Positions 9,062-19,403 of a stretch of 64,000 bases of DNA are shown one piece after another (within the stretch, counting starts at the first letter, position 1; each line of letters starts with the position of its first letter). The translations under genes were made by a program, and so were the position numbers. A model generated the notes under the pieces. That model saw only the letters and a program-made list of their open reading frames with translations, made no database searches and was not told where the DNA came from. The DNA lies in the NCBI RefSeq assembly GCF_029227915.1, contig NC_079877.1, positions 17,844,851-17,908,850 on the forward strand. The letters are read 5' to 3'. This DNA comes from Hydractinia symbiolongicarpus. Lineage: Eukaryota; Cnidaria; Hydrozoa; Anthoathecata; Hydractiniidae.

Positions 9062-9969
9062 TTATTCTAGAACAGTCCAAGTCCTGGGGTGCTCAAGCCT
9101 TATCCAAACACATGCATGCTTGGACTTTTTCAACTGGGTTTTGATGGAGTCCCAGTCGGTAGGTTCTATCTGGTTTGTCTCGTTATCGATCTGGATTAGG
9201 TCCGATCACTCGCAGGGATACTACATAAATGCCATTTTTTCTGCCTTCTCAGTTTCTTGGGGATCGCATTATAACTTTGAGTTACCAACCACAACGAGTG
9301 CTTCCTTTGTCTACCGCTAATGGCGAGCTCCAATAGGGCTTGCCTACGTTTATCCATAGATTCATCGGCGATCATGTCATTGACAATAAATAATGTTTCT
9401 TCGCCTGCCAGCAGAGATGATAGTTTCTCGATCCAATCGAACAAATTATTACCTGGATCAATAAGAAATACATAAGGATCTTTCCAAATCGATGGTCTAT
9501 CGAGATAAGTGACATTCCATCGGAGAGTAGGGCAGAGTATAACGATATTGTGGAATTGTCCCCTGTACTCATGCTCAAGCAGGTCGAGAACACGCTTAGT
9601 TTTGCCACAGCTTGTGGGGCCTGTAAATATAGCTGTATGGGGTTGTAATATAATATCAAGCATTTTATTTCTCGTATATATATATACACGTGGTATATAT
9701 ACGAAATTTGCATGTGCTAACTTAGCATTTGGGACTATACTCGCGGGCAACCATCCCTTGCTTACAGCCATCTCACAGCTTCCTTGCCCTGCTGTAAAAT
9801 ACGTGATCATCTTCATAACGTCGCTGGTATCCAACTTAGTCGAAGGACTCGAGATCCCAAGGAATTTCTTCCCAACCATGGCATATCTAATTGTAAACCC
9901 GAGATCCACGACTGTTTCGTAGATCATGTCTATAATCTCCTTTTGCTGAGGGGTAACATTTGAACTCAT
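9062..9969 (-). pseudogene. Packaging ATPase (FtsK/HerA, A32-like) fused to an upstream small protein, C-terminal frameshift
   Basis: Residues 1-87 equal the separate 84-residue gene of Polinton-B at 42740-42994 (both begin with NVTPxxKEI and end near WxPASIVP). An AT-rich linker of about 15 codons follows, then the ATPase, whose own ATG is at 9663. Walker A is FTGPTSCGKTK, and Walker B is the LFIVNDM segment where B has LFVIDDV. Sensor-like LWLVTQSYNAIP follows. A frame change near 9200-9235 separates the last 50 codons (IDNETNQIEP, HPRTWTVLE), which end at TAA 9062-9064. The enzyme would pump DNA into capsids. N in place of the first acidic residue of Walker B is notable. Confidence 0.85.
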
Positions 9970-9982
9970 GTTTTATTATACC

Positions 9983-10329
9983 CTATCGCATGCAAAAAAT
10001 ATCAATTTCTGCGTTAGGCAGGAGCCTAACGCTTGGTTGCTGAGCCACTGCAACAGGCTGCTGGGTACTCGCGGATTTTTACGGATAAAATAGTAGACCC
10101 CTACGAAAACTATTATAGCGGCCAGACCTCCAGCGCCATGTATATATCCACTTCCCATGGACTTGGAGGTACCTGTGGTAGGTTCTTGACCATCCTGCGA
10201 AGTACTTTTGCCCATGTTCTTCTGCAAGTCGGCCTTGTTCTTGCGATTCCATTCCGCAAGTCTCTTGCCAGCAGCAACACGCTCCTTGTTCTTCTTGGTA
10301 ACTACTTGGTTAGTAGAATCTTCACTCAT
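9983..10329 (-). pseudogene. Single-membrane-segment Polinton protein, frameshift near C-terminus
   Basis: A basic, polar N-terminal half (RVAAGKRLAEWNRKNKADLQ) is followed by GYIHGAGG and a membrane segment (LAAIIVFVGVYYFI), then a short tail. The conserved ending EIDIFCMR with TAG at 9983-9985 is read only after a frame change; Polinton-B ends QIDIFKMR at 43001. The unshifted frame runs a few codons further to 9976. It matches the B gene at 43001-43355 in layout, and a diverged second copy of its N-terminal part follows at 10397-10611. Likely a minor, membrane-associated component; the function is not known. Confidence 0.65.
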
Positions 10330-10396
10330 TTGTTATAGGACGTAAGACCTGTAACAAATCACTTTCTTTTTACATTAAGAACGAGGGATAGCCCTG

Positions 10397-10611
10397 TTAC
10401 TCAAGGATCTCCATGGTATCTTTTATCCCCGTGATTACAGCTTCAGGAGTATTTAAATCTCTCTCAAAGTATCTCATGAACTTCCTAAACGTCATTGGTT
10501 CTTTCTTGGGTGGAGCTATTCCGAGCTTCCTCTCCCTCATCAGTGCAGATAGTCTGTGACCTTTACTGGCTTTGTAATGACCCTCTCTTCTTGCGATTGT
10601 TCAGTGCTCAT
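10397..10611 (-). pseudogene. Second, broken copy of the basic N-terminal protein
   Basis: Starts ATG at 10611 with EERVITKP, as in the Polinton-B gene at 43355. After a one-base shift it reads GHRLSALMRERK, the counterpart of GHKLAALMKKRK in B. It then diverges into a charged region (TFRKFMRYFERDLNTP) with no membrane segment and stops at TAA 10397-10399. Length is not a multiple of three, which confirms the frame change. Position beside 9983-10329 suggests a tandem duplication or the remains of a related neighbour gene. Confidence 0.55.
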
Positions 10612-10660
10612 TTTTTATAAGCCACAGGGCTTATAATATAAATTCCCTCTAGCTTACTCT

Positions 10661-10934
10661 TCATAACATACAAGACCTCCTCTCGGTGGCCTTTAAACCG
10701 TTTCTACCATTGACCATAACCCTATTCATATGTTTAGTTGCCACTAAATAATATGCTTGTGGTGGAAAGCGATCTCCTGCAGGTGTCAGGATTTCTGTAC
10801 CACGTGCACAGTCCCCCGTAAACGGCTGTAAGATCTGTATACCTGCAGGCTGTTCTTCCGCCTGTGAGTACCTTGTTTATCCGTTCAACCAACTCACGAT
10901 TACCCATGTGTATCTTCGATAGGCTGTTTCCCAT
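10661..10934 (-). pseudogene. Hypothetical protein next to the right repeat, one frame change
   Basis: Begins MGNSLSKIHMGNRELVER and after a shift near 10850 stays open (QPFTGDCARGTEILTPAGD, then YYLVATKHMNRVMVNG) to TGA at 10661-10663. The second part looks like a compact, conserved domain. No family recognised. In Polinton-B this end of the element is occupied by the polymerase, so this gene either replaced it or was left after a deletion. Confidence 0.45.
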
Positions 10935-11004
10935 TCTTTTCTTTCTCTTCATCAACCTGCTCTTCACCACTCTTGGACGATGAGAGCTGGGTGTGATTAA
11001 TGGT

Positions 11005-11095
11005 AGGTGGTGGTGGAAATGGTGAAAGCGGGGTTTTGGGGGGTAAAGGTGTGAAAGGAGCGAAAACCTGATTATAATCACTCCCTACTACTACT
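11005..11095 (-). repeat. Right terminal inverted repeat of Polinton-1
   Basis: Partner of 786-876 (87 of 91 positions identical). Ends CCCTACTACTACT and is followed by CTATT at 11096-11100, the second copy of the 5-bp target duplication. Confidence 0.95.
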
Positions 11096-11100
11096 CTATT

Positions 11101-13611
11101 TAAACATTTAATACTTTTTTTATTATTTTAAAAAATAAAACTCTTTTTTTATTTTATTAACACTAAATTTTTATTTTTATTTCTAAACGTGTTTATTTGT
11201 TTTTTTATTTTAAAAGCCCACAGGGTCGTTATAAAAATAATAATTTAATTTTACCCTCGGTTTACAATGTGCACGCCGTATCTCATGGAACAAGTTGTTT
11301 ATCAACTGAAAAAGGAACCCGAAGCGAAGGTTATCTCTTTTTTAATACTGAAAAAAGTTATTTTAAACAAAGCATACCAATGTTTACTCATCACGAAGTT
11401 GGCTTAAAGCTTATATGTTTTTCTATATTTTACATTTTTGTGTTCTGGGACCGAGGTTGTATCTCATTCGAATATGAATGTAATTCGAGTCAAAATGTAA
11501 AAAACAGTGTTGTTGGCGAACGAAGTTAATGTTACTGTCAGAAATATTTTTTAAAACGAAGAAAAAGATACGATGATATAAATATCACACAATTATATCA
11601 GACAATTATAGCTATATATTTTCAATTCGTTCTCTTTGGGATAATCGAAGTAAAAAATTGATTGGACCTTTATTCAGAGAACCCTAGCTAGTTAACTGAG
11701 AAAGCGAAAGAAAAACAGGTGTGTTATTTAAATTTTTTTGATAGAGAAATGAATGATTTTTTAGCCGTTTCTTTCAGAGCTAAATTTTTCCTTAAATATT
11801 AAGTTTGTTGTTGTGTCTTGAGCCGGAAAATATTTTCTTTAAGCACTTATTTTGTAAGAATATACTCTGAAAAATAGGTCAGAAGTTTAGAAAATCCTAA
11901 GAATATGTCTAAGCTTGATAGTTTGTTTTCAATATGAACATTTGTATGACACACAAAAGTGATTAGAAGTTTAATTTTTTTATTGTATATCAAACGAGCT
12001 GAACTTTTTTTTGTCCAAGCAATGGGCCTTTACATGTAGTAGAAATTGCCATTAACTATAGTAACTTATAGCATGCTTTATTTTATTAAGGCATGATATA
12101 TTTTCAGGCCATAGTTATGTTAAGAACATATTGACAATAATGAGGATAGCATTAAGAACATCGAGGCTGAAACTAAAACACACTATTCTTATAAAAACAG
12201 AGTGTATATTCTAAGAAGAATTTACATAAACTGTAAAACGTAATTTTTCCGTTGTTATTGTTTTTAACACTACAGACTGTGTGATTCAGTGTTGATGTTA
12301 TTATAAAAAACCTAAAACTAAAACCTAAACTTAAATCAATGTTTACATCTGTTACGTTACGATCGTTTGAAATATATTTGATTCTTAAATTCGAAAACGC
12401 TGCATTGTTATCTTCCTGGATTTTATGCGTGATTTTTTTGATTATAAGTTTGGGTCTGTAAGGCAAACTTTTTTTTAATATTTTGGATTGAAATATTTCG
12501 GTAGATATACGATATACCAAATGATTCAAGTTTTTATATTTCTTTTTTATGTGTTTTCAACTATTAATTTCTTATATTTCAAGTAAACTTTGGAAGGTTT
12601 GCCGTATGCAGTAGACTGAATAGCTGACTTTGTATGACTTAACGAAAAATGTTGGATTCTTTTTTAATGTTTGGTATCCTTTTTTTTCCTGGTGTCCTTC
12701 TGGAATGGCAAAGCTAGTATATAGTTTTAGCGTATTTCGCTTTTTACCTAACGGTTGTTAGACGCCTTTGATTTTTTGGTTTTTATTATTTTTTTGGTGC
12801 ACATGCTTATATTTTTGGACGTTTTGTCTCTGTGGTTATAAACATAGAATAATGCGGATGGCGAGCAACCTCGATCCCAGGGCTTTTTCTTTTTTTGCCA
12901 TCCCGTTATAAAAAAGACAAAGAGCCCGGGGTTGAGGTTGAAATGTAAGTTTTAAAAATTCAAATTACTGTGTTGTTTGTTTTTGTTTGGTATCCCTTTC
13001 ATCGGTTTAATGAGAGATTCAGTTGATTCTTCCATGGGAATTCGGCTAGTCTCATTTAATGAATTAACGCCCGTCTAATGCATTGGCATTGTGTAGTAAC
13101 GTCTGAAAAGTTAGCAAATAAGACACTTTTGTTTTAGTTCATCAAAGGGAAATAAACACATCTACTTTGCTTGTTACCAACAGACAGACAGGCAGGCAGC
13201 AGGCACGCAATGTTTAAATAGCCGATAAAACAAATTAGAAAATCTGCTTTGATAAGCCAAATTTTGGCCTGATGTGGTATTTTTCAGTATCTGATTCGGT
13301 CACAGACAAACTTTTCGTATTAATAAAAGAGATTTTATTAATTTGCGCATTCTTTAGGAGCCAAAAAACATCTCCTTTGGAAAGCCAAATTGTGGCCTGC
13401 TTCAGTATTTTCAGTCACAGATACAGTTTCCCTATTAATATAAGACACACACACGTCATAGGGTGGGTTGCCGCGATATTATATTATTAATTTTCATACG
13501 TGAATACAATTCCGCAACGAAAATACGGCACGATCTTCGTTTAATCACACGGCGATACGTATGCTTAAACAAAGGTTGAGTGCAAATATATAAACTAAAA
13601 CTAACGCATAC
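11101..13611. other. Host non-coding sequence
   Basis: AT-rich, with no frame I can support. 12865-13070 is one copy of a dispersed repeat whose other copy is at 54848-55040. It includes an imperfect palindrome of CCTCGAYCCCAGGGCTTTTTCT facing AGAGCCCGGGGTYRAGGTT. A further Maelstrom exon may lie here, because the exon at 13612 ends with an open phase, but I could not locate it. Confidence 0.5.
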
Positions 13612-13674
13612 CAGTATCGTTTCACATTTCCAAGTGCGCAAAATTTCGATTCATTTTCTTCGTGCCATTTACAT
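13612..13674 (-). CDS. mael: Maelstrom, MAEL-domain zinc-binding exon (C-H-C motif)
   Basis: 63-nt exon with acceptor TTATTATAG before 13674 and donor GTATGC after 13612. It encodes CKWHEENESKFCALGNVKRY, the C-x2-H-x7-C motif plus FCAL and VKRY/W of the MAEL domain. The first base completes AGA with the AG left by the exon at 14220, and two bases (TG) remain for the next exon, which would give the tryptophan usual at this spot. MAEL is an RNase H-fold domain acting in the piRNA pathway. The following exon was not found; it may lie below 13600 or beyond Polinton-1. Confidence 0.75.
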
Positions 13675-14219
13675 CTATAATAAAAGTTGACCTTAATATC
13701 CATGTGTAAAGATATTTAATAGCTGCAAGCGCATAGTTTAGATGTCTTTTTTAACATTTCAACGATAAATTGTTCATACTCATCCTATACTTTCCTTAAA
13801 AGACTCGTTAAAGACAAACAATGTGGACCTCAGAAAGTTTTGATTAAAACAAACTGCGCAAGTTGCCTGGTCAACTTTAAAAACCACAAATATGTTACAG
13901 AAACACAAAATTTTGCGTTTTGGACAAAATCTAGTTGTCACTTTTTTGGGGATCAAAAAAGCAAGTAAAAGAATAAAACGTCATAGCATTCAATTGCTAT
14001 CAGAGAAAAGTTACCTGGTAAGCAAGGGGACAGTCTTAGAGGTCATTAGTATTTAGTATTTGTTTAGTTTCACATTACACTGTCTGATAGTGTTGGGCCC
14101 TCACTACTTTTTATGTTTTCTGATTTCTTTTCTTAATTTCCTATCCAAAAAACGGCAGACAAAGAAATAAATGCATTAAAATTAAAAGCGAAACGTTTGC
14201 GACTTGTTCAGACGATTAC

Positions 14220-14442
14220 CTTGTACCAGCATCCCAATCGAATATAGTTGAAGAAATTAGATCTGTGGCAATCTGTTTGCTGGCGTTAAAGTTTTGGGGC
14301 TGCTTTCTAAGGTAGGCGTCTAGATCCAAGATCAAGCCCTCCAGTTCGTAGATACGCTTTAAATTGTTTGGACGGCCTAAATCCAAAAAGAATTCTATTT
14401 TTATCGACAGTGTTGATATTTTTCTGTTTACATCGTAAAATT
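14220..14442 (-). CDS. mael: Maelstrom, MAEL-domain exon
   Basis: 223-nt exon with acceptor TTTTTTTCGTAG before 14442 and donor AAG/GTAATC at 14220/14219. It begins with two bases that complete GAA with the single G left by the upstream exon, and ends with two bases taken up by the next exon, so both joins keep frame. The encoded stretch (FFLDLGRPNNLKRIYELEGL then LDAYLRKQPQNF) fits the helical middle of the MAEL domain. Intron to the upstream exon is 197 bp. Confidence 0.75.
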
Positions 14443-14639
14443 CTACGAAAAAAATGTACCTGCGTTCTGCGCCAACCATTTTATGCATTTCTCAGTTTTT
14501 TCTGTTTCAGAAGCCTAAACAAAAAAGTAGCTCAAAGAATACAAGGACCAGCATAAACAAACAAGTCTAGTTTCCTTTTAAAGGATAAACAGGTTGGTTA
14601 TAAAGAGCTTTTGAAAATATTATTATTACAAACATTTAC

Positions 14640-14864
14640 CAATAAAAAAACGGGGGTCTATCGGTATGTTAAACACCACAGCGGGCGAAATACCTCTGTT
14701 TAGTTTTTTGTGAGAAAAGTATATCTGATAGCACACCTTGGCAAAAATCGGCGGTATAAGCCGTGTTCCACCAGAGAGAAAATGATGAAGCTCGTCGAAA
14801 ACTTTAGTGTATGTATCTCCTGGGCCAGCCAAACCTTCAACAGGTATTTTATGATTTTCTTCAC
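14640..14864 (-). CDS. mael: Maelstrom, MAEL-domain exon
   Basis: 225-nt exon between acceptor TATATAATTTTAG and donor ATTG/GTAAATG. It contains GEENHKIPVEGLAGPGDTY followed by FDELHHFLSGG, the H-x-IP and helix pattern of the MAEL RNase H-like domain. The first two bases complete a split codon, so at least one more exon lies between here and 19319. I did not find it. Confidence 0.75.
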
Positions 14865-17071
14865 CTAAAATTATATACTTGCTCAGTAAGCTATAAGAAA
14901 ATATACTATGTCATCATTACGTTAGCATTGTAATTCATCAACATGTGTATGCTTTATTTTAACGCGTTATTACTTGCTGATGTTATAGTTCAATTTCAAC
15001 AGCATTATCTACAACGAAATGTTTCATATCTGCAAAACCACCAATATCTTCCAATAGCTATATCACACGTTTTTCTTATAACAAAGCAGTATGTAGCTAT
15101 TAAACAGTTAAGAAAGCATAACGCTCAATTTGAGATAACATATGCTTGCAACCATAACTTCGATAAAGAGGTGGTAGGTATCAGTAGCAACAGACATCTT
15201 GTTATGGAACAAAAAGGTTCAAAATTAGCCACTAAAATTGACACCTTAAATCCCAATTTTTGTCATTCTTGAACTCATTATCTTTTTACCAAATCTTTAA
15301 GAAATTTTTAAGTAGTGTGAACATTACAATTGAGAAATTGCTAAAAAAACAGTATGTAGAAGAAGTACAATACTATCATTGTCATCCATGGATGGCAAGT
15401 GCAATTAAAAATGAATTTAGGCTCTAAGAAGAAGAATTAGTGACTTTCTTATTTCTTATAAGCACGATTACAGCGTGAACTGCTTACCTATGTAAAACGA
15501 GACTTAATGTTATTAAAGACTAGTCAATAAAGACTAGTCGATAAAGCCCATGGAAAAAAATCCATTGAGGCAGGATAAAAATGAAAAAGAATCCTTATTT
15601 GAATTTTGATGACATCAGTAACCCATCCACAAAAAAAATTACAAAGAACAAATTTTTTTTAGCAATTTGTTTACCTTTAACCTCCATTGTGTGGAGCTTG
15701 GAATGCTGATCAAGAAAATGTATGTATAGGATCATGAAAATATTTACATAACTGTTTTTGACAAACGGTTAGGGAAATATTGTGGTTTAAAGGTTTTTTG
15801 ATGACGTCATCAACCCGCTATCCACTTTGCAAAAGTCGGACGGACGGACAGTCAGAAGCTCAGTATTATTATAAGAGATTCCTTTTCAACAAAACTTGGA
15901 TTTACTATTACTAAAATGGTTTTTTCTGGTATACTCAAGTATACTGCATAAATTTTCAAGCATTGCGCTTAGAAAATCCTTAAAATGTATTTTCTAGTAA
16001 AATTTTTAACACAAAATATCACCAAGCATATATAAGTTTTACTATATTAGTGACCACCCTTAGGGAATTCTTAAAGGATGTTAGAACAGTGGTGCTATTT
16101 TTTCTTGATAAACATATGTGATTGTGCTTATTCTTGCGCTATATTCCTTGCCTCAAAAAATCATTTTAGTTGCAAGAAGTTCCCTCTAGTTTGGTAGCAT
16201 GTTGTATTAATTTTCCCCACAAGTGAGACATAAAAAACATTTTTTAAAACTATTACTTACTAAATTGCTGCGCTTTGTAACGATATCCAAGAGGAATTTG
16301 GCCTAAAATATTGTATTATATGTCTCAAAATATGCATATATGAATAATGAAAATGAAAAAGATCAACTTTTACTAATTTTTAAAAATTAGTAAAACAAAT
16401 ATAACATATAAAATGTAATAAATAAACAAACAAATAGGCACCAGGATTTATAAACTTGTGCCAAGATTTTTTAATTCCATGCAAGAGACTGAATTGTACA
16501 ACAGACACCTCTATTGGTTGATATTGCGGTTCTTCCAGTAAGCACACAAATGAAACAAAATAGAATTTTGTCTTTAGTAGTTCTAAAAAAATGTATGCAA
16601 TAATAGTAACAGATGTTTTAAAATAATATTAAAATTGCAATACAAAAAAAATTTGGTGAAAATGCTTAAATCTAGATATTTAAAAGGGGTACTTAGAGTT
16701 TAAACAAGGGTATAACTAGATATTCAGTTTGTTCATTCACAACATTCTCTGTTGGGAATGAACAAATGGATGTGCAATGAAAGATATCACCTCTATACAC
16801 AACATCCGGATAAACTATCTGCGTACATCACTAACATATTGCTGCACGTAGTATAGTTGGTTTGTTTGCGTTTTCCAGTTCTGGGTACCGCGGATCGAAT
16901 TCCATTCACTGTCAGGCAGTATGTTAGCAATGCGCAAAGTAGCTTCTTTTCAATATGATATACACAGATTATATTCACCCATCATGTTTAAAGTCCGTTC
17001 AGGGTGAAATATTCTCTGTTAGGAATAAACAACAGGATTTGCCATGATAAAAATCACCTATAGGTGGTAAC
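14865..17071. other. Maelstrom intron or intergenic sequence
   Basis: No supported gene. A 109-codon plus frame at 14943-15272 has an unconvincing composition. 15600-15890 is a dispersed repeat (inverted match to 225-320) ending in a GGACGGACGGACAG microsatellite. 16300-16440 is very AT-rich. Confidence 0.5.
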
Positions 17072-17535
17072 TAGATATTTAACAGAGAATAATGAAATAT
17101 TTAACAGAGGATGATAACGAAATATTTAACAAAGGATGATAACGAAATATTTAACAGAGGATGATAACGAAATATTTAACAGAGGATGATAACGAAATAT
17201 TTAACAGAGGATGATAACGAAATATTTACCAGAGGATGATAACGAAATATTTAACAGAGGATGATATCGAAATATTTAACAGAGGATGATAACGAAATAT
17301 TTAACAGAGGATGATAACGAAATATTTACCAGAGGATGATAACGAAATATTTAACAGAGGATGATATCGAAATATTTAACAGAGGATGATAACGAAATAT
17401 TTAACAGAGGATGATAACGAAATATTTAACAGAGGATGATAACGAAATATTGAACAGGATAACAGGATAAATAGATATTCAACAGGAGATAATTAGATAT
17501 TCAACAGGGATAACTAGATATTTAACAAAAGATAA
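17072..17535. repeat. 25-bp minisatellite with higher-order structure
   Basis: About fifteen near-perfect copies of a 25-bp unit (GATGATAACGAAATATTTAACAGAG), flanked on both sides by degenerate half units (CTAGATATT...). Two variants, ACCAGAG and GATATCG, recur in the same order, giving two adjacent 100-bp blocks of four units. This indicates recent multi-unit duplication. It lies in a Maelstrom intron. Confidence 0.9.
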
Positions 17536-18844
17536 CTACAATCAATAAGAAAAATTGTTGACACACGAGCGCAAATTTTAATTCGTCATCACAAGTAGCT
17601 GTCTTGGCTATTTCTTTTTTAGATTTATGGAATTTGAACTTATCAATGTGGACTGAGGTTATTTGGTTTAATCCGAACTCTTAAAAAGCTGTGATAATTG
17701 TTGCTGTCGCCAGCATAGAACCTCTTTTCTGATATTTTGGCACTTCATGGTACCTGACATGGCTTATGCTGTAACAATGGCATTTAACAAAGTGTGGCTA
17801 ACGCATTCTAAACGCTGTTTAGCATGCCTACGCATAAACAGAAGTTACACATTTGCAGTCTCCCCACTGAAAAGTATAGGAGAGTTGATAATTATAGCCA
17901 TCTTTAAAAACCGCCCCAAATATTTTTTTACTGATTGCAGATATTTAAGAGGGATATTAATTTTTTTTTTACTTTACCAGAAAAAAGCATTGATATATAC
18001 TATTTAAATGACAGTACTTAAAGACCGATTTGAAAGTAATCAAACTTCCACCTGCTTTTACTACTATCATTTCAGTGCTTAGAAACCTCACACTACATTG
18101 TTCTAATTGAAATTCTACTATTAACCTCTGTTCTAGGTTGATAAGCACTGTTTCAGCATTTTGAAAACATAGTACAACAACATTTTATACAATTCCACAA
18201 TAATACCTAACACTGACAAATTGTCAAGGACAGGATTTCACTCCTAATATTACTTCAGATCTTAGAGTTGGGTCAGCAGTTACATTGAATGAGAACTTTT
18301 AGCAAAGACTCATTAATGAAAATCTTCACAAAAAGAACAACAACCTTGTTAGAGTTTCTATTTGCAGTATGAACAGGTTTAAAATAATTCAGTTTTTTAA
18401 GCTATCCCTAGCATGCACAGTCATTCTGAGCCTAAAATCTTGGCTCTGTCAACATTTTAAAATGTGGATGACAGTGTCTAATGGTCAATATTCATAAGTC
18501 TGAGGGCTACAAAATCTCTACTTTTGCCCACATAAAGCAAGTGAATAGTATTTGAAACCTGCTAATGCTTGTCCAACAAAATAGTGCAGGTCGGGTGGAC
18601 CGGATCTGAATAAACTTTTAAAAGGTTAGGTGTAATGCATGAATCTAATATGGAAGTGGTCTACACATTTATTTGTAGGAAGAACTTCGAATTTTGCAGC
18701 CTTGTCTCAAAATGTTTTAACCAGAATTGCGCTCATATTCAATCTCATTAAGTTTAGCTATACTTGCCAAATCATTTTAGCAATGAAATAATTACTAGTG
18801 TATCTACAGTCTACAGCCAAAAAATTTTTCTCATAGCTATAAAA
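17536..18844. other. Maelstrom intron sequence, nothing recognised
   Basis: Scattered short frames only (such as 17747-18007), none with coding character. The missing MAEL exon may lie here. Confidence 0.4.
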
Positions 18845-19238
18845 CCTAACTGGCCATTAGTAAATCTTCTTATTCAGAGAAGATTTGGAAACAATGCAGA
18901 TATTCCTGCAAAGTCAGTTTCCTAAACTGTGGTATCCACAGGATAAAAAACTGGCGTTAGCGATGAAAATGACACGGAATTGCTAAAGGATATGCGTTTT
19001 GGTTTGATGTTTCTTTCAAAAAGCTTTGGTGGAGAAGCAAAACTACTTTGGTGGCATCCAGGAGCACAATCTTTCTGAAACATGTGTTCTTCTGTTGCCA
19101 TCATTTTGTGTATTAAACATTGCATGTAGACCTCATTGGCATTTAAAACAGCTATATGCTATACAACCTAACTGGCCATTAGTAAATCTTCATATTCAGA
19201 GAAGATTTGGAAACAATGCAGATATTCCTGCAAAGTCA
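18845..19238 (-). repeat. Copy of a terminal coding exon flanked by 72-bp direct repeats
   Basis: 18915-19159 is a nearly identical, gap-free copy (245 bp) of 21118-21362, the 3' part of the last coding exon of the nested gene. Its minus frame (18922-19125 and upstream) stays open to the same stop (FYPVDTTV). 72-bp direct repeats lie on either side (18845-18916 and 19167-19238, starting CCTAACTGGCC and ending CAAAGTCA). The original's splice acceptor at 21417 is not included, so it is a truncated copy. Confidence 0.8.
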
Positions 19239-19318
19239 CAATAAAGTCACTGTAAATAGCTTATACATTAAATATAGCCATAATGTGAAACATGTAACAG
19301 CATAAAAAAAATATTTAC

Positions 19319-19403
19319 CTTCTTTAGAAGTCCAAGACATGAACACTTCCTGTCTCTCTCGTTTTCTATTATCTGCGCATACTTTTGACATATCTACTTT
19401 ACT
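19319..19403 (-). CDS. mael: Maelstrom exon 3 (linker after HMG box)
   Basis: 85-nt exon, acceptor TTTTTAG before 19403, donor AAG/GTAAAT at 19319/19318. It encodes SKVDMSKVCADNRKRERQEV and FMSWTSKEG. It starts in phase 0, matching the phase-0 end of the exon at 20013, and leaves one base for the next exon. Charged linker between the HMG box and the MAEL domain. Confidence 0.6.

Larger units (their letters stand above)
786..11095. mobile_element. Polinton-1: complete Polinton/Maverick-type element, polymerase missing
   Basis: The element is bounded by 91-bp inverted repeats that start AG and end CT, as in Polintons, and is flanked by CTATT at 781-785 and 11096-11100. It holds the Polinton hallmark set: retroviral-type integrase, double jelly-roll major capsid protein, penton-like minor capsid protein and FtsK/HerA-type packaging ATPase. 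Genes fall into four blocks: plus 1245-2430, minus 2475-4556, plus 4586-7278, minus 7362-10934, with the capsid promoter region between divergent genes at 4556/4586. No protein-primed family B polymerase is present between the ATPase block and the right repeat, where Polinton-B has one, so the copy would depend on a polymerase in trans. Family 10.3 kb is short for a Polinton (usually 15-20 kb). Confidence 0.93.

Noticed and set aside
9372-9922. Two long frames overlapping the ATPase (113 and 137 codons)
   Set aside because: Shadow frames of the conserved ATPase, with no motifs of their own.
11197-11529. 110-codon plus-strand gene beside Polinton-1
   Set aside because: AT-rich sequence with a phenylalanine/tyrosine/lysine-biased translation and no motif.
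14943-15272. 109-codon plus-strand gene
   Set aside because: No domain, poor amino acid composition, opposite to Maelstrom and inside its intron.
17072-17535. CRISPR-like array
   Set aside because: Units are contiguous 25-bp tandem copies with no spacers, in a eukaryotic intron; it is a minisatellite.
18845-19238. LTR retrotransposon with the 72-bp repeats as LTRs
   Set aside because: The enclosed 245 bp is an exon copy, and the repeats lack TG...CA ends and a primer binding site.
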